A stretch of 64,000 nucleotides of DNA, taken from the NCBI GenBank assembly GCA_028752905.1, contig JAQNBH010000007.1, positions 40,899,872 to 40,963,871 on the forward strand, given 5' to 3'. The stretch comes from Cladorhizidae sp. MBARI D1340-BT2. Taxonomy: Eukaryota > Porifera > Demospongiae > Poecilosclerida > Cladorhizidae. Numbering within the stretch: the stretch's first letter is position 1; each line of letters starts with the position of its first letter. The position numbers and the translations under genes are program-made. Positions 28,901 to 34,859 of this stretch are shown here, one piece after another. Under the pieces are notes generated by a model. It saw nothing but the letters and a program-made list of their open reading frames with translations. It was not told the origin of the DNA and did no database searches.

Positions 28901-31900
28901 AGGTCATAGGATGCTAGGCAACACAGGTCATAGGATGCTAGTGCTAAAACTGGATTAGACTGCACAGCTGGGGCTAATAGAGCTAGGACAGCAGCTAGAG
29001 CTACACTGTCCGGTTAGGGTTAAGCACTGGAGCTAGGACTAACACTGTCCAGTTAGGGTTAAGCACTGGAGCTAGGACTAACACTGTCCAGTTAGGGTTA
29101 AGCACTGGAGCTAGGACTAACACTGTGTCCAGTTAGGGTTAAGCACTGGAGCTAGGACTAACACTGTCCAGTTAGGGTTAAGCACTGGAGCTAGGACTAA
29201 CACTGTGTCCAGTTAGGGTTAAGCACTGGAGCTAGGACTAACACTGTCCAGTTAGGGCTAACACTGTCCAGTTAGGATAAGCACAGGACTAACCCTGTCC
29301 AGTTAGGGTTAAGCACTGGAGCTAGGACTAACACTGTCCAATTAGGGTTAAGCACTGGAGCTAGGACTAACACGGTGTCCAGTTAGGGTTAAGCACTGGA
29401 GCTAGGACTAACACTGTCCAGTTAGGGTTAAGCACTGGATAACATTGTCCAATTGGGGTTAAGCACTGGAGCTAGGGCTAAGTTCAAGGGATAAAACGGG
29501 AGAGAAGGCTGGAGCTGGAACTACAGTAGGGCAAAGTAATAGAGCCAGGGCTAATGACTATGGAATGAACTGGATCTAGGGCTAAGGACTGGAGCTAGGG
29601 CAAAGCAACAGAGCTAGGGCTAATGACTATAGAGCTAGGGCCAAGGACTGGAGCTAGGGCAAAGCAACAGAGCTAGGGCTAATGACTAGGGAAAGAACAG
29701 GAGCTAGGGCTAAGCATTAGAGCTAGGGCCAAGCACTGGAACTATGGCTAAGCATTAGAGCTAGGGCTAAGCAGTGGGCTAAGCAGTGGAACTAGGGCTA
29801 AGCAGTGGAACTATGGCTAAGCATTAGAGCTAGGGCTAAGCAGTGGGCTAAGCAGTGGAACGTGGGCTAAGCATTAGAGCTAGGGCTAAGCAGTGGCACT
29901 AGTGCTAAACATTAGAGCTAGGGCTAAGCACTGGAACTAGTGCTAAACATTAGAGCTAGGGCTAAGCAGTGGAACTATGGCTAAGAGCTATGGCTAAGCA
30001 CTGGGCTAAGCAGTGGAACTAGGGCTAAACATTAGAGCTAGGGCTAAGCAGTGGAACTATGGCTAAGCATTAGAGCTAGGGCTAAGCAGTGGCACTAGTG
30101 CTAAACATTAGAGCTAGGGCTAAGCACTGGAACTAGTGCTAAACATTAGAGCTAGGGCTAAGCAGTGGAACTATGGCTAAGAGCTATGGCTAAGCACTGG
30201 GCTAAGCAGTGGAACTAGGGCTAAACATTAGAGCTAGGGCTAAGCAGTGGAACTATGGCTAAGCATTAGAGCTAGGGCTAAGCAGTGGAACTATGGCTAA
30301 GCATTAGAGCTAGGGCTAAGCACTGGGCTATGCAGTGGAACTAGGGCTAAGCATTAGAGCTAGGGCTAAGCACTGGGCTAAGCACTGGAACTAGGGCTAA
30401 ACATTAGAGCTAGGGCTAAGGACTGGGCTAAGCACAGGAGCTAGGGCTAAGAACTGGAGACACTGTAGCTGGGACTAGAAAAGGAAATTGCCCTCACTCT
30501 GATGTCGGTGATGATCTGAAAATCAGTGATGAGGGAAGTGTCAGGATTAACATCGGACTCCCTCCATGATGTCCCCACAGTACAAGGGTGGAAATATTTC
30601 CCGCGGACCTCAGGAGTGTTGGGTGGGGACGAGGCACTTGAGGGAGAGTAGTGGGGAGGGGTCGAGTTCACATCGCTGAGTACGCACGTCTGGATGGTCT
30701 CCTCACAGTCATCATCATTTTCAGTACCTGGTCGCACCTGTACACATAGAGACACATGCACACACATATAAACACACACAGATCAAAGAATAGTCTTTGT
30801 GATACTCACTAATGCTGGATCCTTAAAGGCAGCTGGCACACACTGTCCGTACACTTAACTGCACCTTGAGAAATAAACTCTCAGCGAACTCGCAGCTCTG
30901 ACATAACCATATTACAATGAAATTCTCAATAATCAACGAAATTTACTCTCTCGATGTTTCGACCAGATGCTCTAGCCTTCAACAGGAATAAAGACTCACA
31001 TGAGCTTGTTATATACCAGTATCTAGCTATCCACCACGTGATACAAAACCAAGCCCTGGCACACACGTCCAGCACATGAACAGGATGTGGCAAAAACAAC
31101 AAAGGGAATACACACACACACACAAGTGCATATATGATATAATGTATGCAGGTATGTACCTCAAGCAGTTGCTTCTCGGGGAGCAGATGTTGTCTCACTA
31201 CTCGTGTGATCCCCAGGACCCCCGACATCGCCCCCTTGATCACTGCATGTACATCAACGGCAGGTACCCCTCGCATACCAGGGGGGGTGATGGTTTTGAA
31301 CTCCCCCAGTTCCTGATTGGGGACCTCTTCCATGGGTTTGGGTCCACGCTTCCAGCGCTGGCTCTTGTCAAAATCCTTCGCGTAGTAAAAGAAAGGAAAT
31401 TTTGGATCTCTGCAGAACAAAGAGAAATGCACGGAGGAACCTTAAGAGCAAGAAGGGAGATATTGTCATAGCAACACATGCCTTAATAACCAATCAGCAC
31501 TGACGGAGGGTTAGACATTCAGTCGCTAGAACTCAACAATTTACTTCTCTAGGTAGATGTAGCGTTGCAGTGCTTGCAGCAATCCAGTGCTGCCTCCGTC
31601 ATGGAAGTGCAGACTAGGCAACTCCTGCCCCGAGGTGAGGAAAAAGGTGAGAGACCTATGAGGATACATTAATATGTTAAAGGACCACTTCATGATTCAG
31701 ACATTGGGAAGGTTGGGAATTAGACAATGGACGAACTACACACTGGGATGATGCAGATTGAAGTAGGTTGGCAATAGCTCTATGGGGACACACACTAGAC
31801 CAACACCACACTGGGTGGAGGCAGGTTGAGTAGGTTGACAATAGCTCTATGGGAACACACACTGCACCAACACACCACACTGGATTGAGCCAGGTTGAGT

Positions 31901-32072
31901 AGGTTGACAATAGCTCTATGGGAACACACACTGGACAAACACCACAGTTAAAACAACTAACATTTTAACCCCTCACCTCTTCCCGCTGGTAGTTTCTCGG
32001 ATGGAGTGGAGCAGGCACAGTGGAAAGTTTAGCGTATCAGCACTATGTTTGCTCGATCCAGTCTTTGCACCT

Positions 32073-32103
<31 letters not shown>

Positions 32104-34857
32104 GAGAAGCGTAACAGCAATTAAGACAGTGCACCACAAACCAAGATAAAGAGGACCCTGGAAGAGAAACCCAGACAGACATTACACGAGTCCTGTATAT
32201 TCTTGCCACACGTGTTTAGCCCAGACTGACATTACAAGAGTCCTGTACATTCTTACCACTTGTGTTTATCAACCTCTTATGCTCTGCCTCCAGTGCTGTG
32301 CATATTAGTCGAGGGATACAGTGTCAAAGGCATGCTCTATTATTATAGTATGCAGTACGGGCATGTGCATAATAAGTGGATAAGATAAGGTGACAATGGC
32401 TATTATTCATGTGACTTTTCGTTGCCCACTCGAGTTCCCTCTTCCTTCCTGATCAGCTTCGCCTCTTATGAAGGTATCGCCATATGGTCTCTTCATGTCT
32501 TTATTATATAATTTGGCCATCTTACCCGAGATAGTTACTGAGCTACTGCTGCACTGGTTGCTACCCACCCAGACTTCCAGAGTCATTTATCAACCTTTTC
32601 AAGAATTCGATGAAGTGACATCGCCTTATATTTACCGTTTAAATTGCTGATTCTTTACCTGATTCTTTACCAGATTAAATTAGCAACTTACTATGGTGAC
32701 CCTTACCAGTTTTTGTGAAAGAGACCACATCGTTCCCAAGATTGACTACGAATATGACACAAAAACACAAACTCGGTAACCAATGAGATTATTTACCGAC
32801 AAATCCAAGATTAGTTATTCTTGATTATTGATTGACACTCAACTTGATCGTGTGACATTCAATCCCAAAATTGTCATGGTCATATTACAGTTTATGTGTA
32901 TCAACTGATATTACTTGTGCTGATGATCATTACCAACTCTGCATTGATACTCACCCGATCCAACCAGCATATCCACCCCAACCTAAACAAGAGCAAATTG
33001 ATATTCATAACATCAAAACAAGTGCTTTAGCTGGAGTGCATAACAAATAGTGTGACTTCAACATATAAAGAGATCCCTTATATAGTATATGCCTAGTGAC
33101 ACATGCACGTACGCGCAGAGTGAGACACACACATACTGGACATGGCTGCAAGCAGAATACTGATAAGATAGTCCCTTACCCGAACCCCATTGTTTACTGT
33201 GGAGTATATCAAAACCAGTAACATTTCAAGGCAGACCTATTAACCTAAAAGTTCAAAGGTTGATTTTTCGGATCCACCCAACAAAAGCATTTGCCACACC
33301 TCAAGGATCATTCTCGTCCTTCATCCTTTCCCTCGACCTTTCTTCGAGTCCCTCTCCCCCAACTCCTCGCCTTCTCCATCGACCCTTATTTCCTTGTTCA
33401 AACATACCTCTTTCCCCCTTCCTCCTAACATTCTCTTCCTCTCTTTACCTTGTCCTCTCCCCTTTCCGCAGAGGAATACGGCACTATAGGTTCCGGCAGT
33501 TCCAAAGCACCTCCTCTGTAATCTTTGTCAGCATACTCCAGCTCTCCTGGGTCAATCACCACTGGTGGCGACTCATCTATACAAATACAAGAATGCAGAT
33601 CATGTTTTAAGAAATGGGCTTATAGTGTTGATGATACCTTACTTAAATCATCCACAAGCGTCCAGTCATCACTCTGGGAGTAGAGGCAGGCTACATCTTG
33701 TTCAGTGAGGTCAGTGGGAGACCACATCAAATGGAAGTGGTCTTGCTGAAAGTCGTAGAAAACAGCAATGCAGAAGGAACCAATTTTGGCAAATAGAATA
33801 TATTCACATACACACACATACATACACACAACATATATACGCACATACATATCAAACAGATATATACACACATACATATATACATGTGCAATGCAGAAGG
33901 AACCAATTTTGGCAAATAGAATATATTCACATACACACACATACATACACACAACATATATATGCACATACATATCATACAGATATACACATACATATAT
34001 ACATGTACATTGACACACTTACATATATATATACACACACATACATATATACACGCACATACATATATACACGCACTATATACACACACATGCACACACA
34101 CAGATTTGTCATGTATTGATTGATATTTGCTCTTCATTCCTAACTTCATTTAATGTAGTATTTTTACATGGCAACCTTGATATTAGCTCAGCTTGCCTAG
34201 TGCAGACCTCTGAGTTGCTTACAAAAATACATACATTAAAATATGTATATACACATCGCATGCATGAAATGCTGGTTGTTCCAAGTGAGGGTGTCTATAG
34301 CACTGGTCATCATGTAAATAGGCCTTAATCTATGCAGCCTAACCAGAAATGCCTATGAGCTTGTAGGACATGGTGGCTGTTGCAGAGAAGATTCGAGATA
34401 ATGTGGTATTCATGGACCTACAAGTGTCCAATTGCCAGCAATAGAAGAAATACAGACTTTTGAGCTGAAAAGAGTAAAAAAAAGCTAGAACCAACAGTAA
34501 AGAAGGTGCTTCACTGCTTATACTGATAACCTGCTGTTTACCGAGTACACACAAGGTAAAAGCAAACTTCAACAGTGTCACCTCTGGATAGAGAACTTGT
34601 TGATTTCTTAAAAAGGGTTAAGAAATTCACTGATATTACACGGACTTTAGCCCTTTGCGAGCCACTACCCACCAATACTATTTGTGAGAAAAGCTCTTTA
34701 CCTTGTCAACTATTCTCACTGATCCAGCTATCTTCAACTCGTAGGCAGCTGCCGATAGTTCAGCTGGAATATGAATGTAGACTTCATTCACCACGTACAC
34801 TACTATAATGACACCATCTCCTCTTTCCCCACAACGATTTTGGATCATTTTAGACAT
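1683..34857 (-). CDS. TBC1D15: Rab GTPase-activating protein, TBC1D15/TBC1D17-like (14 exons, 3' end missing)
   Basis: Spliced gene of the TBC1D15/TBC1D17 family, Rab7-directed GAPs acting on endosomes, lysosomes and mitochondria in other animals. Exons in transcript order: 34702-34857, 33643-33745, 33449-33576, 32955-32982, 31977-32070, 31545-31655, 31160-31409, 30498-30737, 21703-21840, 12913-13111, 11322-11438, 2576-2676, 1860-1959 and 1683-1780. All have AG/GT borders and agreeing phases, and sum to 1863 nt (621 codons) without a stop. The N-terminal part aligns with the vertebrate N-terminal domain (NEVYIH, ELPSLHFHDGGS). The TBC domain keeps both catalytic fingers: the arginine in INKDVLRTDR and the glutamine in GYVQGMSD. 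The ATG at 34857 follows an in-frame TAG. The C-terminal third of the TBC domain is not found in the window. Introns reach about 9 kb because of repeats. Confidence 0.9.
1985..2490. repeat. GA-rich polypurine minisatellite
   Basis: Purine-only plus strand made of (GAAGAGGAGGAGGAA)-like and (GATGGAGAAGAGGAG) units, inside the TBC intron between exons 12 and 13. Open frames of poly-Glu/Arg or poly-Ser/Leu on both strands are compositional artefacts. Confidence 0.9.
2576..2676 (-). CDS. TBC1D15: TBC1D15/17-like exon 12 (glutamine finger)
   Basis: Encodes YVQGMSDLLAPLLIVMDNEV and then DAFWCFVGFMETV. The YxQ glutamine finger is intact. A 50-bp tandem duplication (2671-2720 and 2721-2769) copies this exon's acceptor. 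Using the outer copy would add an in-frame stop, so the inner acceptor at 2676 is the workable one. Confidence 0.95.
2671..2769. repeat. 50-bp tandem duplication of a splice acceptor
   Basis: The block starting 'cataccctgcaaaaatgatt' occurs at 2671 and again at 2721. It includes the 3' splice site and first bases of TBC exon 12. Confidence 0.95.
2806..5350. repeat. 33-bp minisatellite with ~794-bp higher-order period
   Basis: About 75 copies of a 33-bp unit, including 'agtcatagcaggtgtggtgg', in the TBC intron. Diagnostic variant monomers recur at a fixed distance: the truncated 'cctcattcacagacgtc' monomer at about 3413 and 4207, and the short 'ggtgtgttgcacagac' monomer at about 2819, 3611 and 4405. 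This shows block duplication of ~24 monomers. Confidence 0.95.
5370..5960. repeat. Intron/intergenic sequence with a 53-bp x3 repeat
   Basis: About 5755-5925 holds three copies of a 53-bp unit ('cctaatcctagatgaaggat'). The 5712-5742 segment (minus) is a copy of the dispersed CTGATGA stem-loop motif. An open frame at 5506-5835 has no recognisable similarity and runs into these repeats, so it is not called as a gene. Confidence 0.6.
6017..6781 (+). CDS. Death-domain exon with eight tandem copies of one 21-residue helix segment
   Basis: Open exon on the plus strand inside a minus-strand TBC intron. It begins after 'gcatctcattag' and ends TCTAG|gtgagc. The start (WRDKQESRREPW then NELAVKWKDVADAVGLDTAT and IKFIDRTNLN) and the end (YPYIWRSLIDILDMI, VKKDLQEAL) match the N- and C-terminal helices of a Death domain. 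The intervening helix segment NPQECIRDVMTKWQEDAADMD is repeated eight times (6150-6653, exact 63-bp period, a few substitutions) where one copy is normal. Upstream and downstream exons were not identified, so this may be a partial gene, a nested gene or a pseudogene. A 69-bp duplication of the exon end follows (about 6719-6852). Confidence 0.6.
6719..6852 (+). repeat. 69-bp duplication of the death-domain exon end and donor
   Basis: The block starting 'ggatctgcaggaggcactgg' occurs at 6719 and 6788. Each copy ends in a good GT donor (TCTAG|gtgagc and CTACAG|gtgagc). Only the first copy continues the open frame. Confidence 0.9.
6960..7745. repeat. ~29-bp minisatellite
   Basis: Degenerate array of 'agctccatcacaagatggag' plus 'gagattaat', about 26 copies with internal deletions and a block duplication near 7300-7650. 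An AATAAAATAAA stretch just before it (about 6948) could be a polyadenylation signal. Confidence 0.9.
7955..8134. repeat. ~40-bp degenerate repeat next to an LTR
   Basis: About four copies of a unit containing 'cacagccatgggtgctgagt' directly precede the TG start of the LTR at 8135. Confidence 0.7.
8135..8473 (+). mobile_element. 5' LTR of a Gypsy-type element
   Basis: The LTR starts TGTCACGGGG and ends GGCACGTCACA (TG...CA). It contains a TATA-like 'ggcttataaggagc' near 8295. It is followed after two bases by a tRNA primer-binding-like TGGTAGCAGCGGTGAACC (8476-8493), then by gag about 1.2 kb on, once the inserted Tigger element is subtracted. No 3' LTR copy was seen in the window. Confidence 0.7.
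8591..9629 (-). mobile_element. Tigger/pogo DNA transposon, internally deleted, inserted in the Gypsy element
   Basis: Terminal inverted repeats CAGTGAAACCTCCCTCATCT (left) and CAGCGAAACCTCCCTTATCC (right, reverse strand) are flanked by TA on both sides (8589-8590 and 9630-9631). The length is 1039 bp. It lies between the LTR/primer site and the gag of the surrounding Gypsy remnant, so it inserted after that element. Confidence 0.9.
8764..9400 (-). pseudogene. Truncated Tigger transposase (CENP-B-type DNA-binding domain plus C-terminal tail)
   Basis: Minus-strand remains of a pogo/Tigger transposase. The CENP-B/Tc5-type HTH (FEKLDIAAYIWFIQQRS ... KALQLYKIL, GWLQK...CRHGI) is present, with a 90-bp (30-codon) exact tandem duplication at about 9180-9360. 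The C-terminal tail (DWLEEDAEEPGYQLMTDDEI ... KASLDVVLKWLEPQGD) follows about 100 bp later. The DDE catalytic core between the two is missing. Several frame changes separate the parts. It cannot be active itself. Confidence 0.8.
9632..10415 (+). pseudogene. Gypsy-type Gag remnant
   Basis: Plus-strand continuation of the LTR element after the Tigger insertion. A short frame starts at the ATG at 9666 (MSKETERRLRSGKAAF). A Gag core follows at about 9984-10313 with WPRELLPLLTPEA, then YDAVRNALMKHYHITSSTYW, the usual capsid pattern of Gypsy Gags. A shifted frame ending ETAELADEAPP runs to 10415, where a MITE interrupts it. At least two frameshifts and stops are present. It sits in the TBC intron between exons 11 and 12, on the opposite strand. 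Confidence 0.75.
10416..10873. mobile_element. MITE, ~458 bp, AAAGGCTG ends
   Basis: Imperfect terminal inverted repeats: AAAGGCTGGTGCACAACACG at the left and AAAGGCTGATTCACATAACT at the right (reverse strand). GCG/ACGC-rich subterminal sequence (gcgatgcgacgcat and its reverse) lies inside each end. It interrupts the Gag remnant. Style and ends resemble PIF/Harbinger MITEs, but a clean 3-bp duplication was not seen. No ORF of note. Confidence 0.55.
10895..11000. repeat. ~20-bp repeat 'gccaggcccagtatgaa'
   Basis: About six irregular copies of 'ggcccagtatgaagcca'. Frames through it are artefacts. Confidence 0.8.
11322..11438 (-). CDS. TBC1D15: TBC1D15/17-like exon 11 (arginine finger)
   Basis: The peptide KDVLRTDRDLSSYHS followed by MEYILRTYAMYNFDL contains the IxxDxxR arginine-finger motif (I-N-K-D-V-L-R across the exon 10/11 junction) that supplies the catalytic Arg to Rab-GTP. 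It ends in phase 1, so the codon G|GG starts GYVQG in exon 12. Confidence 0.95.
11870..12760. repeat. 28-bp minisatellite (CCTA/CCCA-rich)
   Basis: About 28 copies of a pyrimidine-rich 28-bp unit (cctacctacccacctatcta + tccacaca). It lies in the TBC intron between exons 10 and 11. The 300+ codon open frames (Pro/Thr/Tyr repeats) arise because the unit lacks stops in several frames. Confidence 0.95.
12913..13111 (-). CDS. TBC1D15: TBC1D15/17-like exon 10 (TBC helices 1-3)
   Basis: The exon encodes GIEHKLRKEAWKYLLDLHQF and ends KRFRKWREVKHLI. The first motif is the hallmark R-x-x-x-W-x-x-L-L-G/D block of TBC domains. The acceptor (cccctcag) directly abuts an ~800-bp polypurine/polypyrimidine array at about 13120-13920. 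The donor is CATCA|gtgagt, phase 1. Confidence 0.95.
13118..13905. repeat. Polypurine minisatellite abutting TBC exon 10
   Basis: Almost pure purine plus strand with units such as GGAGAGGAGGAT and GGGGAGGAGGAT (12 bp, about 60 copies). It begins within ~10 bp of the acceptor of exon 10, so in the transcript (minus strand) the intron ends in a very long pyrimidine tract. Such mirror-rich tracts can form triplex DNA (general knowledge). Confidence 0.95.
13925..16545. other. TBC intron 9 region, no gene seen
   Basis: AT-moderate unique-looking sequence without a supportable coding exon. A short inverted pair 'ttgagcctacggaac' / 'gttccgtaggctcaa' (about 15963 and 16228) suggests a small degraded foldback element. 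A copy of the dispersed 'CCTGATGAAG' motif lies at about 16531-16545 (minus). Short frames at 14582, 15015 and 15761 show no family similarity. Confidence 0.5.
16560..17036. repeat. 21-bp minisatellite
   Basis: About 22 copies of 'cacactcgctggcaacacat' + c. The 21-bp unit is a multiple of three and stop-poor, producing Leu-Ala-Thr-His-Pro-His-Ser and similar fake proteins on both strands. Confidence 0.95.
17399..17640. repeat. 15-bp minisatellite, nearly perfect
   Basis: About 15 virtually identical copies of 'cacactaccagcaca'. The homogeneity implies recent expansion. Open frames (AHTLP repeats, Cys/Val repeats) are artefacts. Confidence 0.95.
17650..18840. other. TBC intron, duplicated block, no gene
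   Basis: A ~172-bp direct duplication ('gggtattgcaggaaa...gaaaatgattgtgatgaaaa' at about 18137 and again at 18309). No supportable gene. A short frame at 18541-18700 (minus track and plus) has no recognised similarity. Confidence 0.5.
18843..19220 (+). mobile_element. Probable LTR followed by a primer-binding-like site
   Basis: Begins TGTTACATGAGTCC and has a TATA-like 'gggtatttaaacccc' near 19085. It is followed by TCTGGTGGCAGCGAATTACC at 19225, which resembles the primer site motif found near the other Gag remnants. The downstream Gag remnant is on the opposite strand, so two oppositely oriented element pieces abut. The exact LTR end is uncertain. Confidence 0.4.
19236..20289 (-). pseudogene. 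Gypsy-type Gag remnant (minus strand)
   Basis: Minus-strand frames give a charged coiled-coil N-terminal part (DAIQALIQIMEESRRIEH; MEEQLKRELHEMLQMQLKLQ) and then a capsid-like core (LPASYLRKFGDTL, ISKDEWVPLLTG, VDYDLSKMSLLKVLG). A degenerate tail follows (PETFLDVANFMTEQQAT). The pattern matches Gag of LTR retrotransposons. Stops and frameshifts interrupt it at several places. A primer-site-like TCTGGTGGCAAGCGGTGG lies upstream on the minus strand (20374-20391). Confidence 0.65.
20392..20605. repeat. ~57-bp repeat, about 4 copies
   Basis: Copies of a unit containing 'attgtagaggggactatgct' followed by 'agagatgacagagttgttgg'. It lies where the LTR of the minus-strand Gag remnant would be expected. 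Confidence 0.8.
20606..21702. other. TBC intron 9 region next to exon 9, no gene
   Basis: Contains short direct repeats ('cgataccacctcagcgaccaccacct') and related blocks at about 20900-21300 that echo each other ('cccataggtggcctatcagg' / 'cccataggtgggctattaga'). This suggests a degraded repeat. No coding exon recognised. Confidence 0.5.
21703..21840 (-). CDS. TBC1D15: TBC1D15/17-like exon 9 (start of TBC domain)
   Basis: Forty-six codons, phase 0 both ends, acceptor ccattgtgcag. The peptide contains QPPVSCDEWERLRDDLGRIT and ends ARVFAG, matching the family's EPVSxEEW...IFRGG start of the TBC domain. Confidence 0.9.
21850..23320. other. TBC intron 8, telomere-like and short repeats
   Basis: About 22330-22550 is a degenerate GGCTAGGGCTGTGTTAGGG-like tract. 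About 23060-23200 repeats 'agaacactggggtcac' with 'ggattcattgattccaccct'. No gene recognised. Confidence 0.6.
23330..25065 (+). pseudogene. Gypsy-type Pol remnant (protease, reverse transcriptase, start of RNase H)
   Basis: Plus-strand degraded Pol. The protease catalytic motif reads FHFDAGAQDTLIARDAY (GAT GCT GGA at 23713-23721; DTG is DAG here). The region before RT contains FPALFRGMDKLVGD (about 23990). RT blocks follow: LLDANSGFWQIPL (about 24308), RFKRLPFG (about 24405) and an active-site block reading MGDILIQGK (about 24499), where the first Asp of the DD pair is now Gly. The thumb (AIQEMESPDDMSGVHHFL, about 24661) and a duplicated RNase H start (PAPFNPDLATV...) end near 25065. Many frameshifts and stops. 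Integrase and 3' LTR are not seen. Confidence 0.8.
25070..25645. other. TBC intron 8, no gene
   Basis: Includes a short duplicated block ('tatagagagccacagaag' at about 25436 and 25493). No coding similarity seen. Confidence 0.5.
25652..27486. mobile_element. 1.8-kb CAGTA-ended DNA transposon (non-autonomous, Tc1/mariner-pogo style)
   Basis: Inverted ends CAGTACACGCCAAAAAAACA and CAGTAGAGGCCAAAAAAACA (reverse strand) continue as TGCCGGTTGCGTT. They are flanked by TA (650-651 and 487-488 of the 25-kb and 27-kb stretches). Subterminal AACGCAAATAAACGC / GCGTTTATTTTGAACGC blocks are shared in inverted orientation. The interior has no recognisable transposase. Short frames at 26400-26730 on both strands are unassigned. 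Confidence 0.75.
27490..28100. other. TBC intron 8, no gene
   Basis: Unique-looking sequence with TTAGGG-like traces at about 27950. A short CA/TA-rich stretch lies at about 27740-27775. No exon recognised. Confidence 0.5.
28135..28950. repeat. 26-bp minisatellite
   Basis: About 30 copies of 'acacaggtcataggatgcta' + 'gggcta/ggacta'. Occasional monomers are truncated. It lies in TBC intron 8. Confidence 0.95.
28985..29475. repeat. 39-bp minisatellite
   Basis: About 12 copies of 'cactgtccagttagggttaa' + 'gcactggagctaggactaa', with a variant carrying an extra GT. Confidence 0.95.
29500..30465. repeat. GCTAGGGCTAAG-rich complex minisatellite
   Basis: Mixed monomers such as 'gctagggctaagcagtggaa' + 'ctatggctaagcattaga'. 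A ~150-bp block is duplicated (about 29900-30050 and 30080-30230). It ends ~30 bp before TBC exon 8's donor. Confidence 0.9.
30498..30737 (-). CDS. TBC1D15: TBC1D15/17-like exon 8 (acidic, Ser/Pro-rich linker)
   Basis: Eighty codons, phase 0 at both ends. The segment is acidic and then Ser/Pro-rich (ENDDDCEETIQTC, YSPSSASSPPNTPEV), ending ITDFQIITDIR. This last motif corresponds to the FEVITRIDL segment that precedes the TBC domain in the family. The disordered middle is a likely phosphorylation region (inference). The downstream intron is 8.7 kb and full of tandem repeats. Confidence 0.85.
30914..30990 (-). repeat. Dispersed CTGATGA/GAAAC stem-loop repeat, copy a
   Basis: On the minus strand, a CCTGTTGA box and a GAAAC box flank a 7-bp stem GGCTAGA-GCA-TCTGGTC. 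The element continues with ATCGAGAGAG and the arm 'gttgattattgagaattt'. Same family as copies at 5712, 38274, 45012, 54619 and 56131. Confidence 0.6.
31160..32070 (-). CDS. TBC1D15: TBC1D15/17-like exons 5-7
   Basis: Exon 5 (31977-32070) encodes a segment ending LCLLHSIRETTSGK, like the family's FSLxDLKSI strand. Exon 6 (31545-31655) gives LTFFLTSGQELPSLHFHDGG, a clear match to the conserved LPxLHFHxGGS block. Exon 7 (31160-31409, 83 codons) starts KDPKFPFFYYAKDFD and ends LLPEKQLLE, the Ser/Thr-poor linker before the TBC domain. Phases 1-2-2-0 are consistent. Exon 5's acceptor lies against a (GTT)n tract. Confidence 0.85.
31690..31950. repeat. ~69-bp repeat, 3 copies
   Basis: Three copies of a unit containing 'gacaatagctctatgggaac' in the TBC intron between exons 5 and 6. 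Confidence 0.85.
32075..33445. other. TBC introns 3 and 4 around the microexon
   Basis: Apart from microexon 4 (32955-32982) nothing coding was recognised. About 32166-32265 contains a short direct repeat ('agtcctgtatattcttgcca' / 'agtcctgtacattcttacca'). Confidence 0.6.
32955..32982 (-). CDS. TBC1D15: TBC1D15/17-like exon 4 (28-nt microexon)
   Basis: Short exon between a polypyrimidine acceptor (ttgctcttgtttag) and TCGG|gtgagt, encoding VGVDMLVGS plus one base. It is required for phase: exon 3 ends in phase 0, while exon 5 reads openly only if preceded by one base. Skipping this exon puts a stop into exon 5. Confidence 0.75.
33449..33745 (-). CDS. TBC1D15: TBC1D15/17-like exons 2 and 3
   Basis: Exon 2 (33643-33745) starts QDHFHLMWSPTDL and ends DWTLVDDL, with donor TTTAA|gtaagg in phase 1. 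Exon 3 (33449-33576) starts with AT GAG TCG, giving N-E-S-P-P-V-V-I-D across the junction. It ends AERGEDK before GACAAG|gtaaag. Both correspond to the region of vertebrate TBC1D15 that contains the VDWRPLDD-like motif. Conservation is modest, but splice sites and phases agree. Confidence 0.8.
33769..34100. repeat. 119-bp duplication and CA/TA microsatellite upstream of TBC exon 2
   Basis: The block starting 'aatgcagaaggaaccaattt' occurs at 33769 and 33888. Each contains an (AC/AT)n tract that then extends to about 34100. It lies in intron 1, close to the exon 2 acceptor. Confidence 0.9.
34103..34701. other. TBC intron 1, no gene
   Basis: No coding exon recognised between exon 1 and exon 2 apart from the repeats described. 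Short frames here lack similarity. Confidence 0.5.
34702..34857 (-). CDS. TBC1D15: TBC1D15/17-like exon 1 (start codon)
   Basis: This exon has 52 codons beginning MSKMIQNRCGERGDG. It contains NEVYIHIP and SVRIVDK, which match the family's first conserved strands. The donor is GACAAG|gtaaag, phase 0. The ATG is the first after an in-frame upstream TAG. A longer reading from a GTG at 34902 is possible but less likely. Confidence 0.85.
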
Positions 34858-34859
34858 AA

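Noticed and set aside
28135..30465. Interstitial telomere (TTAGGG/GCTAGGG-rich)
   Set aside because: The monomers are complex 26-, 39- and ~28-bp units. The TTAGGG strings are incidental.
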